Source: Mytilus galloprovincialis
Taxonomy: Eukaryota; Mollusca; Bivalvia; Mytilida; Mytilidae
Length of the DNA stretch: 64,000 nucleotides
Assembly (NCBI RefSeq): GCF_965363235.1
Contig: NC_134843.1
Span: 86,461,795 to 86,525,794, forward strand
Reading direction: 5' to 3'
Below are positions 47,018 to 59,549 of this stretch, in pieces (the stretch's first letter is position 1; each line of letters begins with the position of its first letter). Position numbers and translations under genes: made by a program. The notes beneath the pieces are model-generated. The model ran no database searches. It was not told the origin of the DNA and saw only the letters and a program-made list of their open reading frames with translations.

Positions 47018-48335
47018 TAGAGGCTCTAAATAGCCTGTGTCGCTCACCTTGGTCTATGTGAATATTATACAATGGACACAGATGGATTCATGACAAAATT
47101 GTGTTTTGGTGATGTTGATGTGTTTGTAGATGTTACTTTACTAAACATTCTTGCTGCTTACAATTATCTCTATCTATAACAGTACTTTCGGTGGAAAATG
47201 TTATTGAAAATCTTCAAATTTTAAGAAAATTGTTAAAAATTGACTATGAAGGGCAATAACTCCTTAGGGGGTCAATTGACTATTTTGGTCATAGTGACTT
47301 ATTTTTAGTTCTTACTTTGCTGTACATTATTGCTGTTTACAGTTTATCTCTATCTATAATAATATTCAAGATAACAAAAAAATAGCAAAATTTCCTCAAA
47401 ATTACCAATTCAGGGGCAGCAACCTAAAAACCCATTATCCGATTCATCCAAAAATTCCATCGTGACCTGATCAACAATTTTACTTCCTGTCAGATTTGCT
47501 CTGAATGCTTTGGTTTTTGAGTTATAAGCCAAAAACTGCATTTTACCCCCATGTTCTATTTTTTAGCCATGGCTGCCATCTTGGTTTGTTGGCCGAGTTA
47601 CCGGACACATTTATTTAACTAGATACCCCAATGATTATTATGGCTAAGTTTGGTTAAATTTGACCCAGTAGTTTCAGAGGAGAAGATTTTTCTAAAAGAT
47701 TACGAAATTTACGAAAAATGGTTAAAAATTGACTATAAAGGGCAATAACTCCTAAAGTGGTCAACTGACCATTTTGGTCATCATGACTTATTTGTAGATC
47801 TTACTTTGCTGAACATTATTGCTGTTTACAGTTTATCTATATCTATAATAATATTCAAGATAATAACCAAAAACAGCAAAATTTCCTTAAAATTACCATT
47901 TCAGGGACAGCAACCCAACAACGAAATGTCCGATTCACCTGAAAATTTCAGGGCAGATAGATCTTGACCTGATGAACAATACTACCCCCATGTCAGATTT
48001 GCTCTAAATGCTTTGGTTTTTGAGTTATAAGCCAAAAACTGCATTTTACCCCTATGTTCTTTTTTTAGCCATGGCGGCCATCTTCGTTGGTTGGCCGGGT
48101 CACCGGACACATTTTTTAAACTAGATACCCCAATGATGATTGTGGATAAGTTTGGTTAAATTTGGCCCAGTAGTTTCAGAGGAGAAGATTTTTGTAAAAG
48201 TTAACGCAGGACGACGACGACGACGGACGACGACAGACGACGACGGACGACGACGAACGACGACGGACGACGACGGACGTCGGACGCCAAGTGATGAGAA
48301 AAGCTCACTTGGCCTTTTGGCCAGGTGAGCTAAAA
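47018..48335. mobile_element. 1.3-kb non-coding element with internal duplication and terminal hairpin
   Basis: Starts 'ctagaggctctaaatagcct' followed by 'gtcgctcacct' and ends in 'ccaggtgagctaaaa'; 'gctcacct' and 'aggtgagc' are inverted near the two ends. A hairpin at 48,303-48,330 pairs 'gctcacttggcc' with 'ggccaggtgagc' (11 of 12) around a TTTT loop. The interior holds a direct duplication of period 489 ('ttaaaaattgac' at 47,233 and 47,722, 'gccatggc(t/g)gccatctt' in both) and then a (CGA)n-type tract. Superfamily unknown. Confidence 0.7.
48208..48290. repeat. (ACG)n-type microsatellite
   Basis: 'acgacgacgacgacggacga' and variants just before the terminal hairpin. It creates long open frames on both strands (Arg-, Ser-, Val-rich) that are not genes. 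Confidence 0.9.
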
Positions 48336-48369
48336 AGGCAACAGTAGTATATCGCTGTTCAAAATTCAT

Positions 48370-48605
48370 AAATCGATAGAGAAAAAACAAATCCGGGTTA
48401 CAAACTAAAACTGAGGGAAACGTATCAAATATAAGAGAACTACGACACAACAGAGACACAACACCGAAATGTAACACACACAGAAAAGAACTATAATGTA
48501 ACAATGGCCATTTTCCTGACTTGGTACTGGGAATTTTATGAAAAAATGGTGCGTTGGACCTGGTTTTGTGGCATGTCAAACCTCCCGCTTTAATGGGAGT
48601 GTTAA
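48370..48605 (-). repeat. Dispersed repeat family C, reversed
   Basis: 'ttcctgacttggtactggga', 'cctggttttgtggcatgtca'. Confidence 0.6.
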
Positions 48606-48716
48606 TTATAACATTAAAATAACAACATTACACGACAGGGTTACAACAAATAAACAGATGGGAGAAAATATAGGACAGAGAAACAAACGAATAATAGCCA
48701 TCAAAAGGTAACAGGT

Positions 48717-48845
48717 TAAAAGAAATGTATACGCCAGACGCGCGCTACGTCCACACAAACTATGTTCAGATGTATAAAGTTTGAAAGCCATAACAACTAC
48801 AAAGTTGAAGAACGCCGAGGACCAAAAGTTCCAAAAAGTTGTGCG
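48717..48845. repeat. Family E copy
   Basis: 'tacgccagacgcgcgctacg', 'acaactacaaagttgaagaa'. Confidence 0.7.
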
Positions 48846-48849
48846 GCCA

Positions 48850-51800
48850 GGGTTATCCGCCAGGGACAAAAACATCATTATTATCAAGAATAATACATAG
48901 TTTTGCAAACAGAAAATTTTATAAAATGACTATATATTAGATATACATGATTAAACTGAAGTGGTGACTACCTATAAAATAAAAACGTATACATTACAAA
49001 ATCACAGCCCTGTTAGCCATAGACAGTGCAACGCCCAAAGTGACGTCACATTTAAATATCTAAAACGTGTTCCGAAAATAGCTCGCCAAAAGATTAAGAA
49101 TGACTTAAAAAGAGACTGGCAAATGCGATTTGAATAAAGTTTTGCATATATATAAAAATTGCATCACAATTGACAAAATAACTACACACATCTTTGCGAT
49201 ACTTTTACTCAGCCGGACAGCAAATCCCATAATGGCGTCGATATTATTATTCTAGTTACGCGAAACGGCAATGACGCAACAAAACGTCAGCGTAAATACA
49301 TTTTGTTTTTCTCTGAAAATTAACTACATATATCATTATATACGGAAGGTTTAAAACTTCCACTACGTGCATATTTAAAGAGATAAAACCCGAGACTTTC
49401 CTGAAATTTAGTGGTTGAAGTTGAAAAAAGATCCGCGGAAGTGACACTTAAAAATGAATAAATGTAAATTATAATGCCAATTGTAATGGTAACGGGATTT
49501 CCTTTATGTGGTTCATACCTCTTGATATTATGTACAGAACATGCAAATGATATAAAAACTCGCCAGGGAAAACGACATTGTATCAATTCAACAGGTCAAA
49601 AATTGGCGACCGACAAAGGGAGATAACTCCAATGAAAACTCGTTGGCTGATCAAAAACTTAAGAAAATAAGCATTGCACTCAATTTTAGTAAGTGAAAGA
49701 GTGATTCTGGGGTATAATATCCAATAATTTATCAGTTTGCGATAGAAAAATGTGTAAATAGGAAAAATATCTTGCAATTTATAATGTTTAATCATTGGAA
49801 TGATGGCACATGTCAGGTATCAGGACCCTAACAGTGAGAGAAAGTATTATACAGAATGTATGTCTGCTTTGATAAATCTCTATTTAATTGAAATATTCCA
49901 AAAATATCTTATTATCACCTAGAATTAGAAATCAGTGAAATTGCAGATATTATTACATTCAGTTTTTAGAAAAGACAACATTGCGTTTGGACTAAACTAC
50001 TACACACAATTAGCTTCAGAAAAAATATAAAAAAAAAGTATCCTATGTGGTTAAAAATATTTATATAAAGTTGGGAATTTCGAACCAGTTAATTATTAGA
50101 AAAAATATTTACCCCAAGCTTTGGTAAATAAAATCCATCATGAATGGGGGAGAATGTTTTAGCATATATTCCCTGATTGCATGTTTACCTCTATTTTGAC
50201 ATACTTTGATGGAAATAATTGTTTCAAGGCATACATCTGCTTAGAAGAATCAATTATTATTCTTGAATACACATAAATACTTCATTTTGATTCAGCATTC
50301 ACTGATGCAGAAACCTTCTTTTCTTAGTAGATCTACATGAAAAATATTTTATGAAGATTATGGGTATAAAATGTAAATTTTGGTTTCATATATACTATTC
50401 GAGATTAATAATTTGAGAGTATTTCTGGTAAGACCCAATGTCAGTTATATATATGTACTTAATTTTTATTTCCATTCTGAATTAATTTAGATTAATGACG
50501 AACACTGAAATGTAACAAATTTTTTGCAAATGATATTATGCCCTTGAGAGTATTGATTAAAATCATTTCCTGAACGAATTAATTTCATAATTGCATTTTA
50601 TCTTTGAAAAAGTTTGTTTTTTGCAGTGGTTTCTGATTCAAACTATATGTTGAGATTTGGCCTCACAGCGGCTACAAACATGTCATGTGTTTTGTTGTAT
50701 GTTGTCTTATTTTAAAATCCTTCAGAACCTAATGAGCTATATTGTATTAAGTTTGGCATAGATCATGGATACTCATACAGTCCCCTTGAGTTGAATGTCT
50801 GTACTTTAGTAACAAGATAAATTAAATTTTATATTTTTCGAAAATAAATAAAAACTTCAAACTCTTATTTATATTACATGAAACCATCAGTCCTTCATTT
50901 GATGAAAGCTTAATAATAATACGATAAAAGAAATGAGATTCCTTGATTTTCTGAGTATAGATTTTTTTTTAATGCACTTTTACTCTCTAACAGAAATGTC
51001 TAGTTATTTTATAGAACATGTGTACATAGATGTGTTTATGCAATAACAGTTATTGTCAATGCCAAGAGTATCAGGATATATATATACTGGGTGTGACAGC
51101 TACTAAGTATTTGTCAACTTAAAACCCAATTCCCAATCATGTATATCAAATAACTAAATATTGCAAAACATGCTACACACATGATATAATGAAAATACTG
51201 TAAAAAACTGAAAATAGCCTTTTCTCTAATTGTTAGTTATTTAAGGGGATACATGTTGTTTATAGGATGGTAATTGAAAGTAATGCAATCACTCAATTTG
51301 AAAACAAATCCATTAAAGCCATGGGGTATGAAAAATAACTATATAATGAGTATGAAAAGGTTTTTTTAAGTCTAATTTGTACCATCAGATTCTGAAATTA
51401 CATCTGAATGATCTTGATATACAAGCTTCAAAATAAGGATCTTACTCTGTTCTAACTGTTTTCCTCTTTCTTTTAACTATGCTATATTAGATCTATGAAT
51501 GTTGTCAGGGTTGTCATTGGGAGATTTATGTACATTTTCGTATATGCATAATTTGCTAAACTCATAATATCTGATTGTGTAGTATCACTTTTGTTCATTT
51601 TCAGTAATTTTATGCACTTGAAAGACATCATTTGAGGCATGAATTAGAGAAAAAAAATCACAAAAACAACAGATTTCGTTCATTTCAATGACATTGCGAC
51701 TATCTTTTTCTTAGTGGCAAGTTTGACTTATTTCTGAGCTGTTTTGGTCAAGAGCAAAGAAGTTTCAAAACAAAATAATAGAGGAATCCCTGTGTGGCCT

Positions 51801-51945
51801 TACCAAATTGTGATGTGTACTAAAATTGTGCTCGTATGTAAACAACGAATGGTAACGTCATGAGACTGTTCCAGTTCTATTCTCCAAGATCCAGTTTATC
51901 AAAATTTAACATTCATATTTATTTTCCTAGGTAAACCGGAGATAA
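48850..51945. other. Intergenic, no gene recognised
   Basis: The only notable signal is a less AT-rich patch at about 49,000-49,450 with a perfect CRE TGACGTCA at 49,041-49,048 and an ATATAAAAA run near 49,150. It could be an isolated promoter, but no following exon is recognised. 49,460-51,945 is featureless AT-rich sequence. Confidence 0.4.
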
Positions 51946-51954
51946 TTTAATTCG

Positions 51955-52470
51955 TCAATGCTCTTCAACTTAGTACTTTATTTGGCCTTTTTAACTTTTT
52001 GGGGTTCTTTTGTAGACGAAACGCGAGTCTGGCGTTAATACAAAATTTAATCCTGGTATTAATGATGGGTTTATTCACAACCACTGGGTCGATGCCAATG
52101 CTGTTGGAGTTTTAATTACCCGAGGGTATCACCTGCCCAGTAGTCAGCACTTTTGTGCTGACATGAATTATCCTTGATATGGTCATATTTATAAACTAAC
52201 GTTTTAAAAAACTTTTGAATATTTGAAATACTAAGGATTTTCTATCTCAGGAATAGATAACCTTAGCTGTATTTTGCGAAATTTTAGGAATTTTGGTCCT
52301 ATATGCTCTTTAACTTCGTACTTTATTTGGCCTTTTTAATTTTTTGGATTCGAGCGTCACTGATGAGTCTTTTAAAGGCGAAATGCTCGTCTGGAGTAAA
52401 TGCAAAATTTAATCCGGGTATCTATGATGAGTTTATTCGTCCCGAGCTGAAAATTTGCCAATGACAGTTG
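51955..52470. repeat. Tandem pair of ~345-bp family E-like units (reversed)
   Basis: 'ctcttcaacttagtacttta' at 51,961 recurs as 'ctctttaacttcgtacttta' at 52,306. Between them lies 'cccgagggtatcacctgccc', the reverse counterpart of the 25-kb array phrase. Confidence 0.75.
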
Positions 52471-52479
52471 GAGTTGAAT

Positions 52480-54420
52480 AGTTGCGTTATCAGCGTCTAC
52501 AAATCAATGACTTGAATTTATTTTTTTAATGTTTTTAATAACTTTTAAAGCTTATAATATCAATTATACCGCTCATGATACGTTTGGTTTTTCAAATTTA
52601 ACGAAATTCATGATTTCCTACCGGGTCGTCTTCTGCGGGGATTTTTTTCCGCAAAGCAACACCTATTAACGGCTTAATAAATAATTACCTCCACTTGATT
52701 CTCGAATAAAAAATCCGGGGTTTTAACGGACTATTCAGGGATTTGCTTTCCGGCTAACAAACCTTTGATTTTCTGCATCCATCAGGTTATCATTAGGCTG
52801 TCAGTGTGGAATAGTGAACATATAAAGAGTACATACTACATACGAATGATAGATCCATGGTCCTAAACAACAAGTGCTGGAAAATCTTCCTAAACATTGT
52901 GAATATAATTGCTGGTTTGTGTTATATTTGTGGAAAAATGAGCCTGCGAATGAAAAAATATTTCTGTCATTTCAACAGTATGATTAAAAGGTCAAATCGG
53001 AAAATTACATTTGGTATTTGTTACAAGGCATTTTAACGCGCATTATATAACACTTCAATTACTCTTATCGCTTTGCACGTTAAAAGGAAAAAACATGTCA
53101 GTATTTAGATTCAACTCGTAATTTGGCAATTTAAAAAAAGTAATTTCTGTTATTTGTGATCCAAAATTAAAATTCAATATCACAGATTGCTTTGATTTAT
53201 GAAGACATGTTAAATTCTTTTCTTGAATTTTTAAATAGTGGTAATCACGGATCCAATTCTATATGATGTTTAAACTGTTACATCACACAATTCGTTGTAA
53301 CCCAAAAAATTCGTGATAACGTACTTTTAAAAAGAGTTATCCTTCGGTCTATCATCATTCTTACAATTTCCAATAACAGTCTTATAATCCTGACATTTTT
53401 TCAAATGAGCATCCCATATGGGCCATATTGAGTTGTGTTAACTGACAGGTTGTTCGTAATTCGAAAGGAACCATCTACAGTCTTAACTTATAGTCTTGCT
53501 CCTCTATTGTTGTTTTCTTTACAATTATATGGTCAAATTAATAAAGATAGTTTGGCCTAGAATACATTTGATAAGAGACCGTATGCAGAAACGTTTTCTC
53601 GACCTTTAGAACATTTTCTGACACAAATATATATTTTCTAAATCAGTTCTATTCTTCAGCAATGTTTGACATTAGTAACAGCCTTATTACAGTTTCAAGA
53701 GTCAATAGGCAGCTCAGAAAGACAACATTGAACTGACAATCAGACCTGGGGAGACAAGTTTTTGTTTCAAAAGCAAAAAGCAAATATAGATCAATTTAAC
53801 ACTTAATAGATAAATCGATTCTTTATTCATGTTACTCAACGACTATGTGTCCTTTTCACGAACTAGTTCTCAGGAGCAAAAACTTTGCATCAACCCACTA
53901 AAAAATGTTTTCAGCGACATACTTTTAGTATGAACAAAATGCTGCGTTTCTTGTTATTTCCTAAAAGTACTGGTAATTGTATGATATCTATTCGCAAATT
54001 GTATTTGCTTCTTTAGGTGTCCAGAAGTCCATTAGAGTGTTTGATAACCACCAACGTCTGTGCATGCGTAGGTTAAATGCGAATAGATATTTACAAATAT
54101 ATAAAAAAAAATTATTAAACATCACAATGTTGTTAAAACTATTAACATAACTACTTGACGATACTTTTATATTTTGTAGAGAACAATTAGTTCAATTCTA
54201 TGATAGAAGGTGAGAAAAATTTATATTAGTATCTGTCTTAGATGCAAGAAATGTCTGTATGTATAAGGATGGTTTGTAGAGTTCAAGTGACTGTTTGTAA
54301 TATTGATACTTGTAATATAGGAACTGTGTGTCAAGTTTATTGCAGTTTTCGGTATTATTAGGGTTCCAAAACGAACAAGTGTTTTAATGGACAAGTGATA
54401 GGTATGCGACTTAATGTTTA
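52480..54420. other. Intergenic, nothing recognised
   Basis: AT-rich, no supported exon or repeat landmark. Confidence 0.45.
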
Positions 54421-54429
54421 TGATTGATT

Positions 54430-55060
54430 TTTTTTCTTTAAAGTAAACCAAGGATTAATTTTGCATTAGTGGTGATGTTTTATGTGTTGAGTCCATTTTA
54501 AGTCGGATTGCAGAGTAATGCCAAGACATTTGCTAAGAAAACTGTTTCTAATGTATGGTTGTGGAAATTGTAATGATGATTCATTGGAGTTTTCTTGTTA
54601 GATGCAACAATTGTACATTTTTCAGGATGAAAGGCCACCTGCCTGTATTTTAACTACTTCACAGTAGCATGGCGGTCTTCTTAGATGCTATCATTTTTAG
54701 ATTTGATAGTTTTGTATATGAATGCTGTCAAAGGGTTGCCTACTTCTTTTTTAATGACATGTTCCATAAGTTTACAGCTAATACAAATGAGAGATTGGTC
54801 TGTTATTTACTGCATTATATGTTTCACCTTTTTGCAAGGTGGTTTGACAGTTGCATGTTTCCAATGAGATGGTATCGGCCAGTTGAGAGTGATTTCTGAA
54901 AATAAAATTGTATGTTTTGAGATTTTTTAAGTATTCTGCTTCTGATGTTGTCTTGGTCACTGGATTTGTGTAGATTAACATTTTGTTAACATTTCTCTGA
55001 GCGAAATTTAGTATTGGTGAGTGATTTTATACATGAATGGGGCTCACCTCTTTTTTCGGT
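54430..55060 (-). pseudogene. Degraded LINE (Jockey/CR1-like reverse transcriptase)
   Basis: Minus-strand pieces in changing frames: 'DNIRSRILKK' near 54,950, 'HWKHATVKP' near 54,860, 'SCKLMEHVIKKEV' near 54,770, then 'FHPEKCTIVASNKK' near 54,620 and 'KCLGITLQSDLKWTQHI' near 54,510. The order is that of a non-LTR RT, but the catalytic core between the fourth and fifth pieces is deleted. Weak traces may extend to 55,300. Confidence 0.75.
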
Positions 55061-55399
55061 TTATTATTTTTGGATTCAATGGGGGGGAAACTGATTGCCA
55101 ATGTTCATTTAATATATTAGACTTTGTTTGGTATCGTTAATATATTGAACGTCTTTTGTCAGGGAAAAACTCGACCTCTTTCAGTTTGCATCAATTGTTT
55201 TCTAGACGATTCTTTGGTTTATATTGATTGCAAAAACTTTGGTAAGGACCGTTTGTTGTAAGGTCAAGTATATAAATATATTGTCATAATGGGTGTCTTA
55301 ATTTCGATACAGAAACTGCTCGTCCCAATTCCAGGTCGGCTCTTTAGATGTTTTAAGTATATTGTCTGCACTTTGACATCTGGCAGGTAAAAGTAATTT

Positions 55400-56145
55400 T
55401 AAAGTAATCTTTTAAACCTTTAAATTGACTTATTAAAAAGGGATATAGTTACGATACTGTTGTCAGGTAATTAAAGATTGCATATGTTGGCGTTAATATT
55501 GATTCTCTTATAGGGTCTTTGCATCGGAACCAAACACATTTATTTAAAAACCAGTTGTTGGTATGGCACGGGCTATGTTCTTCTCATATATGTTATGACG
55601 GTATGATACTAAACCCTTAACGGGAATGATTGTGCCTGATATTCATATGATGAAGACATAATCTTTCAATCAGTTTAATTGAAGTCTGGAGCTGGCATGT
55701 TAGTTAACTGTTATTAATATGTTGTTATTTATGTATTATTGTCCTTTTGTTTATCTTCTTGGGTTACAACTTCTGACATCAGACTCGGACTTCTCTTGAA
55801 CTGAATTTCAATGTGCGTATTGTTATGCGTTTACTTTCTTCATTGGCTAGAGGTATAGGGGAGGGTTGAGATTTCATAAACATGTTTAACCCCGCCGCAT
55901 TTTTGCGCCTGTTCACAGTCAGGAGCCTTTGGTCTTTGTTAGTCTTGTATTATTTTTAATTTTAGTTTCGTGAGTACATTTTGGAGTTTAGTATGGCGTT
56001 CAGTATCACCTGAAGGACGCATCCGGTTGCGGGAATTCCTCGCTGCATTGAAGACCAGTTGGTGACTTCCTGCTGTTGTCTGTTCTATGGTCGGTTTGTT
56101 GTCTCTTTGAAACATTCCCCATTTCCATTCTCAATTTTACTTTGA
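55400..56145 (+). mobile_element. Retroelement 3' end (family B), plus-strand copy
   Basis: Starts with the last coding stretch ('KKGYSYDTVV', 'LKIAYVGVNIDSL'), then the untranslated part, ending 'cccatttccattctcaattt'. It is the same element end as at 28.7-29.9 kb in the opposite orientation and is likewise 5'-truncated. It lies against the LINE remnant at 54.4-55.1 kb. Confidence 0.8.
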
Positions 56146-56149
56146 GGAT

Positions 56150-58650
56150 TTTTCCGTCATTGAAATTTCAATGTCAAGTTTGTTTACATTGGGTTTTTTT
56201 AATTTTTCAATATACATGGTTGTATAATCATTAATAAGGAAAATAAATGTGTATAGTTTCTGCTTAACCTTGATACTATTCTTATCCTTAACTAAATTAT
56301 TCAGCATATAGAAATTAAAAACGGTAGCTCATCCATTAAAATGGCCACGAATAAACTACCATTACGTTCCCTGTTATCCTTAGTGGGTTATTATATTTTA
56401 GTTCCTTTCTGTTTAACACAGAATAAAAATAAATCTGAGTACTTACGATATGACGAATGATACTTTTATTACTTACACTCTTTTGCAAACCAGTAAAGAG
56501 AATAACGTTTACCTGTAATCTTATATCACCTATATACCTATATAGTATACATAACATGTCTTCTTCTTATAAATACTTATAAATAGACGTATTACCTCTA
56601 CTCAATGACTAAATATAACTAAAACACAAATATAAATTTGCCGACAGCCCATCGAACGTGATAGACGCCGTATTAAATTTGTATCTCAAGTAATTTCCAG
56701 CAGTACACATTTTAACAATTATTAAAACATATATATATGTACAATATTTCAAATATCAATGTATCCACAGTGTATTCGCTTAAATTTCTGAATGTTTACC
56801 CTTCATAGATAGTCAAGGCCGTCCAGGAAAAACCAACAATCGTTCACATGAATATGAATGGAAACCTGTATCCGTGCCAATGCTCGAGCCTATCTCCGGA
56901 TAAAAGTGGCGGACAACATCTTTAATTAGCGAATACATATACGAATAGAAAATCAGCAGAAAAACAACTTTAATTGCAATCGGCAATTAAAAATAAAGGA
57001 GCTTACTATGTTGAACGACGGCTAGAAAGTGAAGCGCTTGAAAAACACCAATATATCGGAAGACAAAATTCGACTGGTCAATTTTGTCATGCCTTATGAT
57101 TATTTATGAAAACGACAATACAACATTTTCCCGCTTTACTATACGAACCGCGGGAAAATACAATTATCTATATTACAAAAATAGTTCGACACCTCTCTGG
57201 GACAATGGTTCAATAACTTTTCCTGCATTCTCTAATGTAGTATTTACCTTAACCGAGTTGTATTAACAGGATGCTAAATGTTGAAATTTTCACTTTCACC
57301 CTTAAGATTCGCCTTACTAAAAATAAAATTGCTGATCTTGGCTCAACCCAGGATATGTTACAAAAGTTCAACAAGACTAAAAATAAAATAAAACATTGAG
57401 CAAAGTTTTGAAATTCTGCAGCATTTACAGCATTTACCTTAAAATGATTATATTAACAAACAAAACATTTATTGGTATGCTAATTTTCATTCTTTTCTCA
57501 GTAGATATTAAAATGTTTTCCAGACTTGATCAGCTATTGTTATGGAAGGGTTAATATCAAGTTACTTTAGCTAATACATTTTCAGAAAAGCTTTAAAAAA
57601 TATTAGAAAGGCTTTAAAAAAAATCAGATATATTTCGAGCACTAATCAGAAAAATTCAATGTCCTCTCAGACAATATTCAGCTATCGTTCAAGAAGACTT
57701 CTGATCATGTTCAGCTTTGACTCAAACAATTTCAGAAAGGGTTCAGATTATTTCCCGTACTTTAAGTTCAGTTCTTTGTGTGTTTTAACATTGTCATTTG
57801 TTTTATGATGTAATATGATGCGGCAAATACTTTCTAATTGATTTTTTGTTTGATATGTTGTTTTATTACACAATTGTCTGACGTTATTGTGAGTAAAACG
57901 CTTAAAAATAGGTTGCCCATGCCACAAAGTTCATTTGCTTGTTCCAATCCCCACATATGGCTGTTGTGGTTTGCTATCAGCAATGATTATTTTTCATTTA
58001 TTGTTGTAGTGTAAATCAGAATGAAGCTTTTTTTATTTGAATTGATTTACAGTTTGTCGCAGCGGGGTTTCTATAGTGGTGATTCTTGTCTCTTGGTCTA
58101 CGAATAGTTATACCAAAAACATCCAGTATTTATAATGTTATATTTAAAAAAAAATGCTTCAAATCAACATGTTTACCTTTACCAAACATAATTAAAATTT
58201 AAAATTAGGTTATTGTTGATGTTAAAATTTGAGAATATACAGACATAAAGAATTGTTATACTTACAAAGCAAGTATGTCAATTTCTCTTCTTTTCAGTAA
58301 TCCAAGTGGAGTTTTTATTGCTTTTCAAAGTTGGATTTAGATAATGTTGCAATAAATTCCATAACGCTACTCTTGCAGATGCAAACACTTTCTCCTGCAA
58401 GAGAATACAGTCCACAAAGAATCAAATCATATAAGTTTTATAATGTATGAATATGAATATTTGAAACTTGTACCATAAAGTCAAGTAGTTATCACACAAA
58501 ATAGGGATAAACAAATGATGCCTCTGCAGATGCAAATTGTATTCTAAAAGAAACAAAGTTGAGCATGGGGGCATATAAGTCTATAGTTCACTGTTTTTGG
58601 AAGCGCTATGCACCTCTAAAAACAGAAGGCATACTCCAAAATGCACCTCT
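56150..58650. other. Intergenic, nothing recognised
   Basis: AT-rich. 57,570-57,740 holds loose repeats of 'ttcagaaa(a/g)g'. No exon supported. Confidence 0.45.
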
Positions 58651-58664
58651 TGTGTAAGTATATA

Positions 58665-58860
58665 TTCCAAATTGTGTCACAATTTAATCATCTCCCAAAA
58701 GAGCGAATATTAATAAAAAGCAAAACCCTAACCACATGCACACCTTCAAAATATGTACAAATATCCAGCAAAGTGTAAACTTTTTAGCATTCAAACTGTA
58801 GGAGGAGTTGTCTGTTAACTATATACCCATTACGGGACAGATGGGCGAAAGTGATTATCA
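58665..58860. repeat. Single copy of the unit found in the large inverted repeat
   Basis: 'gcgaatattaataaaaagca', 'aaccacatgcacaccttcaa', 'attcaaactgtaggaggagt' match the arm unit at about 5,470-5,600. Confidence 0.7.
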
Positions 58861-59549
58861 TTGCACGTGCATAATGATTTACATTATGATGTGGTCGCGA
58901 AGTTTTGCTCGCTACAGGCATCAGACTACTATATCACATTTTATACTAGTTTCAGCAGATATAAAATAAACGTTATGATAATGATTGGCTGTTTTACATC
59001 AAGTGGAAATCTAAATGTATATTAAGGGTGGCGAGAACATGATAATGTTTTTTTTTTAATTTATCATATTTTATTGAAATCTGTACATTTGTTAGTTTAA
59101 AACACCAAGTAAAGGTACCTTATCCCGGCCTCGTTAACATTAGTAAATAACATATTTATACAGTTGTTCGTATTTGTTAGTATTATACATTCAATTTTCA
59201 ATATTTGAAGAAGAAAAAAATTATACCATGTCAGTAATTTTAAAAAGAAAGAAGTTTACCATTAAGATGTTCAAACATAATTATCTGTATAACAAATGCA
59301 CAGGTTTTGAAAAAAATATATAGGTATATTGTTTTATATTAAATTTCTTTTTTTTCTTATTTGCACATGAACATAATAAGTTATACACATTTGTATACAT
59401 AATAGTTATATACACTAAAAAGAAGATATACAATATATTTAATAGACACAGCTGTTTTAGTTTGATACATTGCAGATAATTATTTTAAGATGCATATGAA
59501 ATATATATACATTATATGTGGAGTCTATTTGTTTTTTTGTTTTTATGAT

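Noticed and set aside
48121..48579. 152-codon minus-strand frame and its plus-strand partner
   Set aside because: Openness comes from the (ACG)n tract and flanking repeat; no domain, and low-complexity Arg/Ser/Val composition.
54669..54899. 76-codon plus-strand frame
   Set aside because: It is the antisense of the degraded LINE reverse transcriptase.
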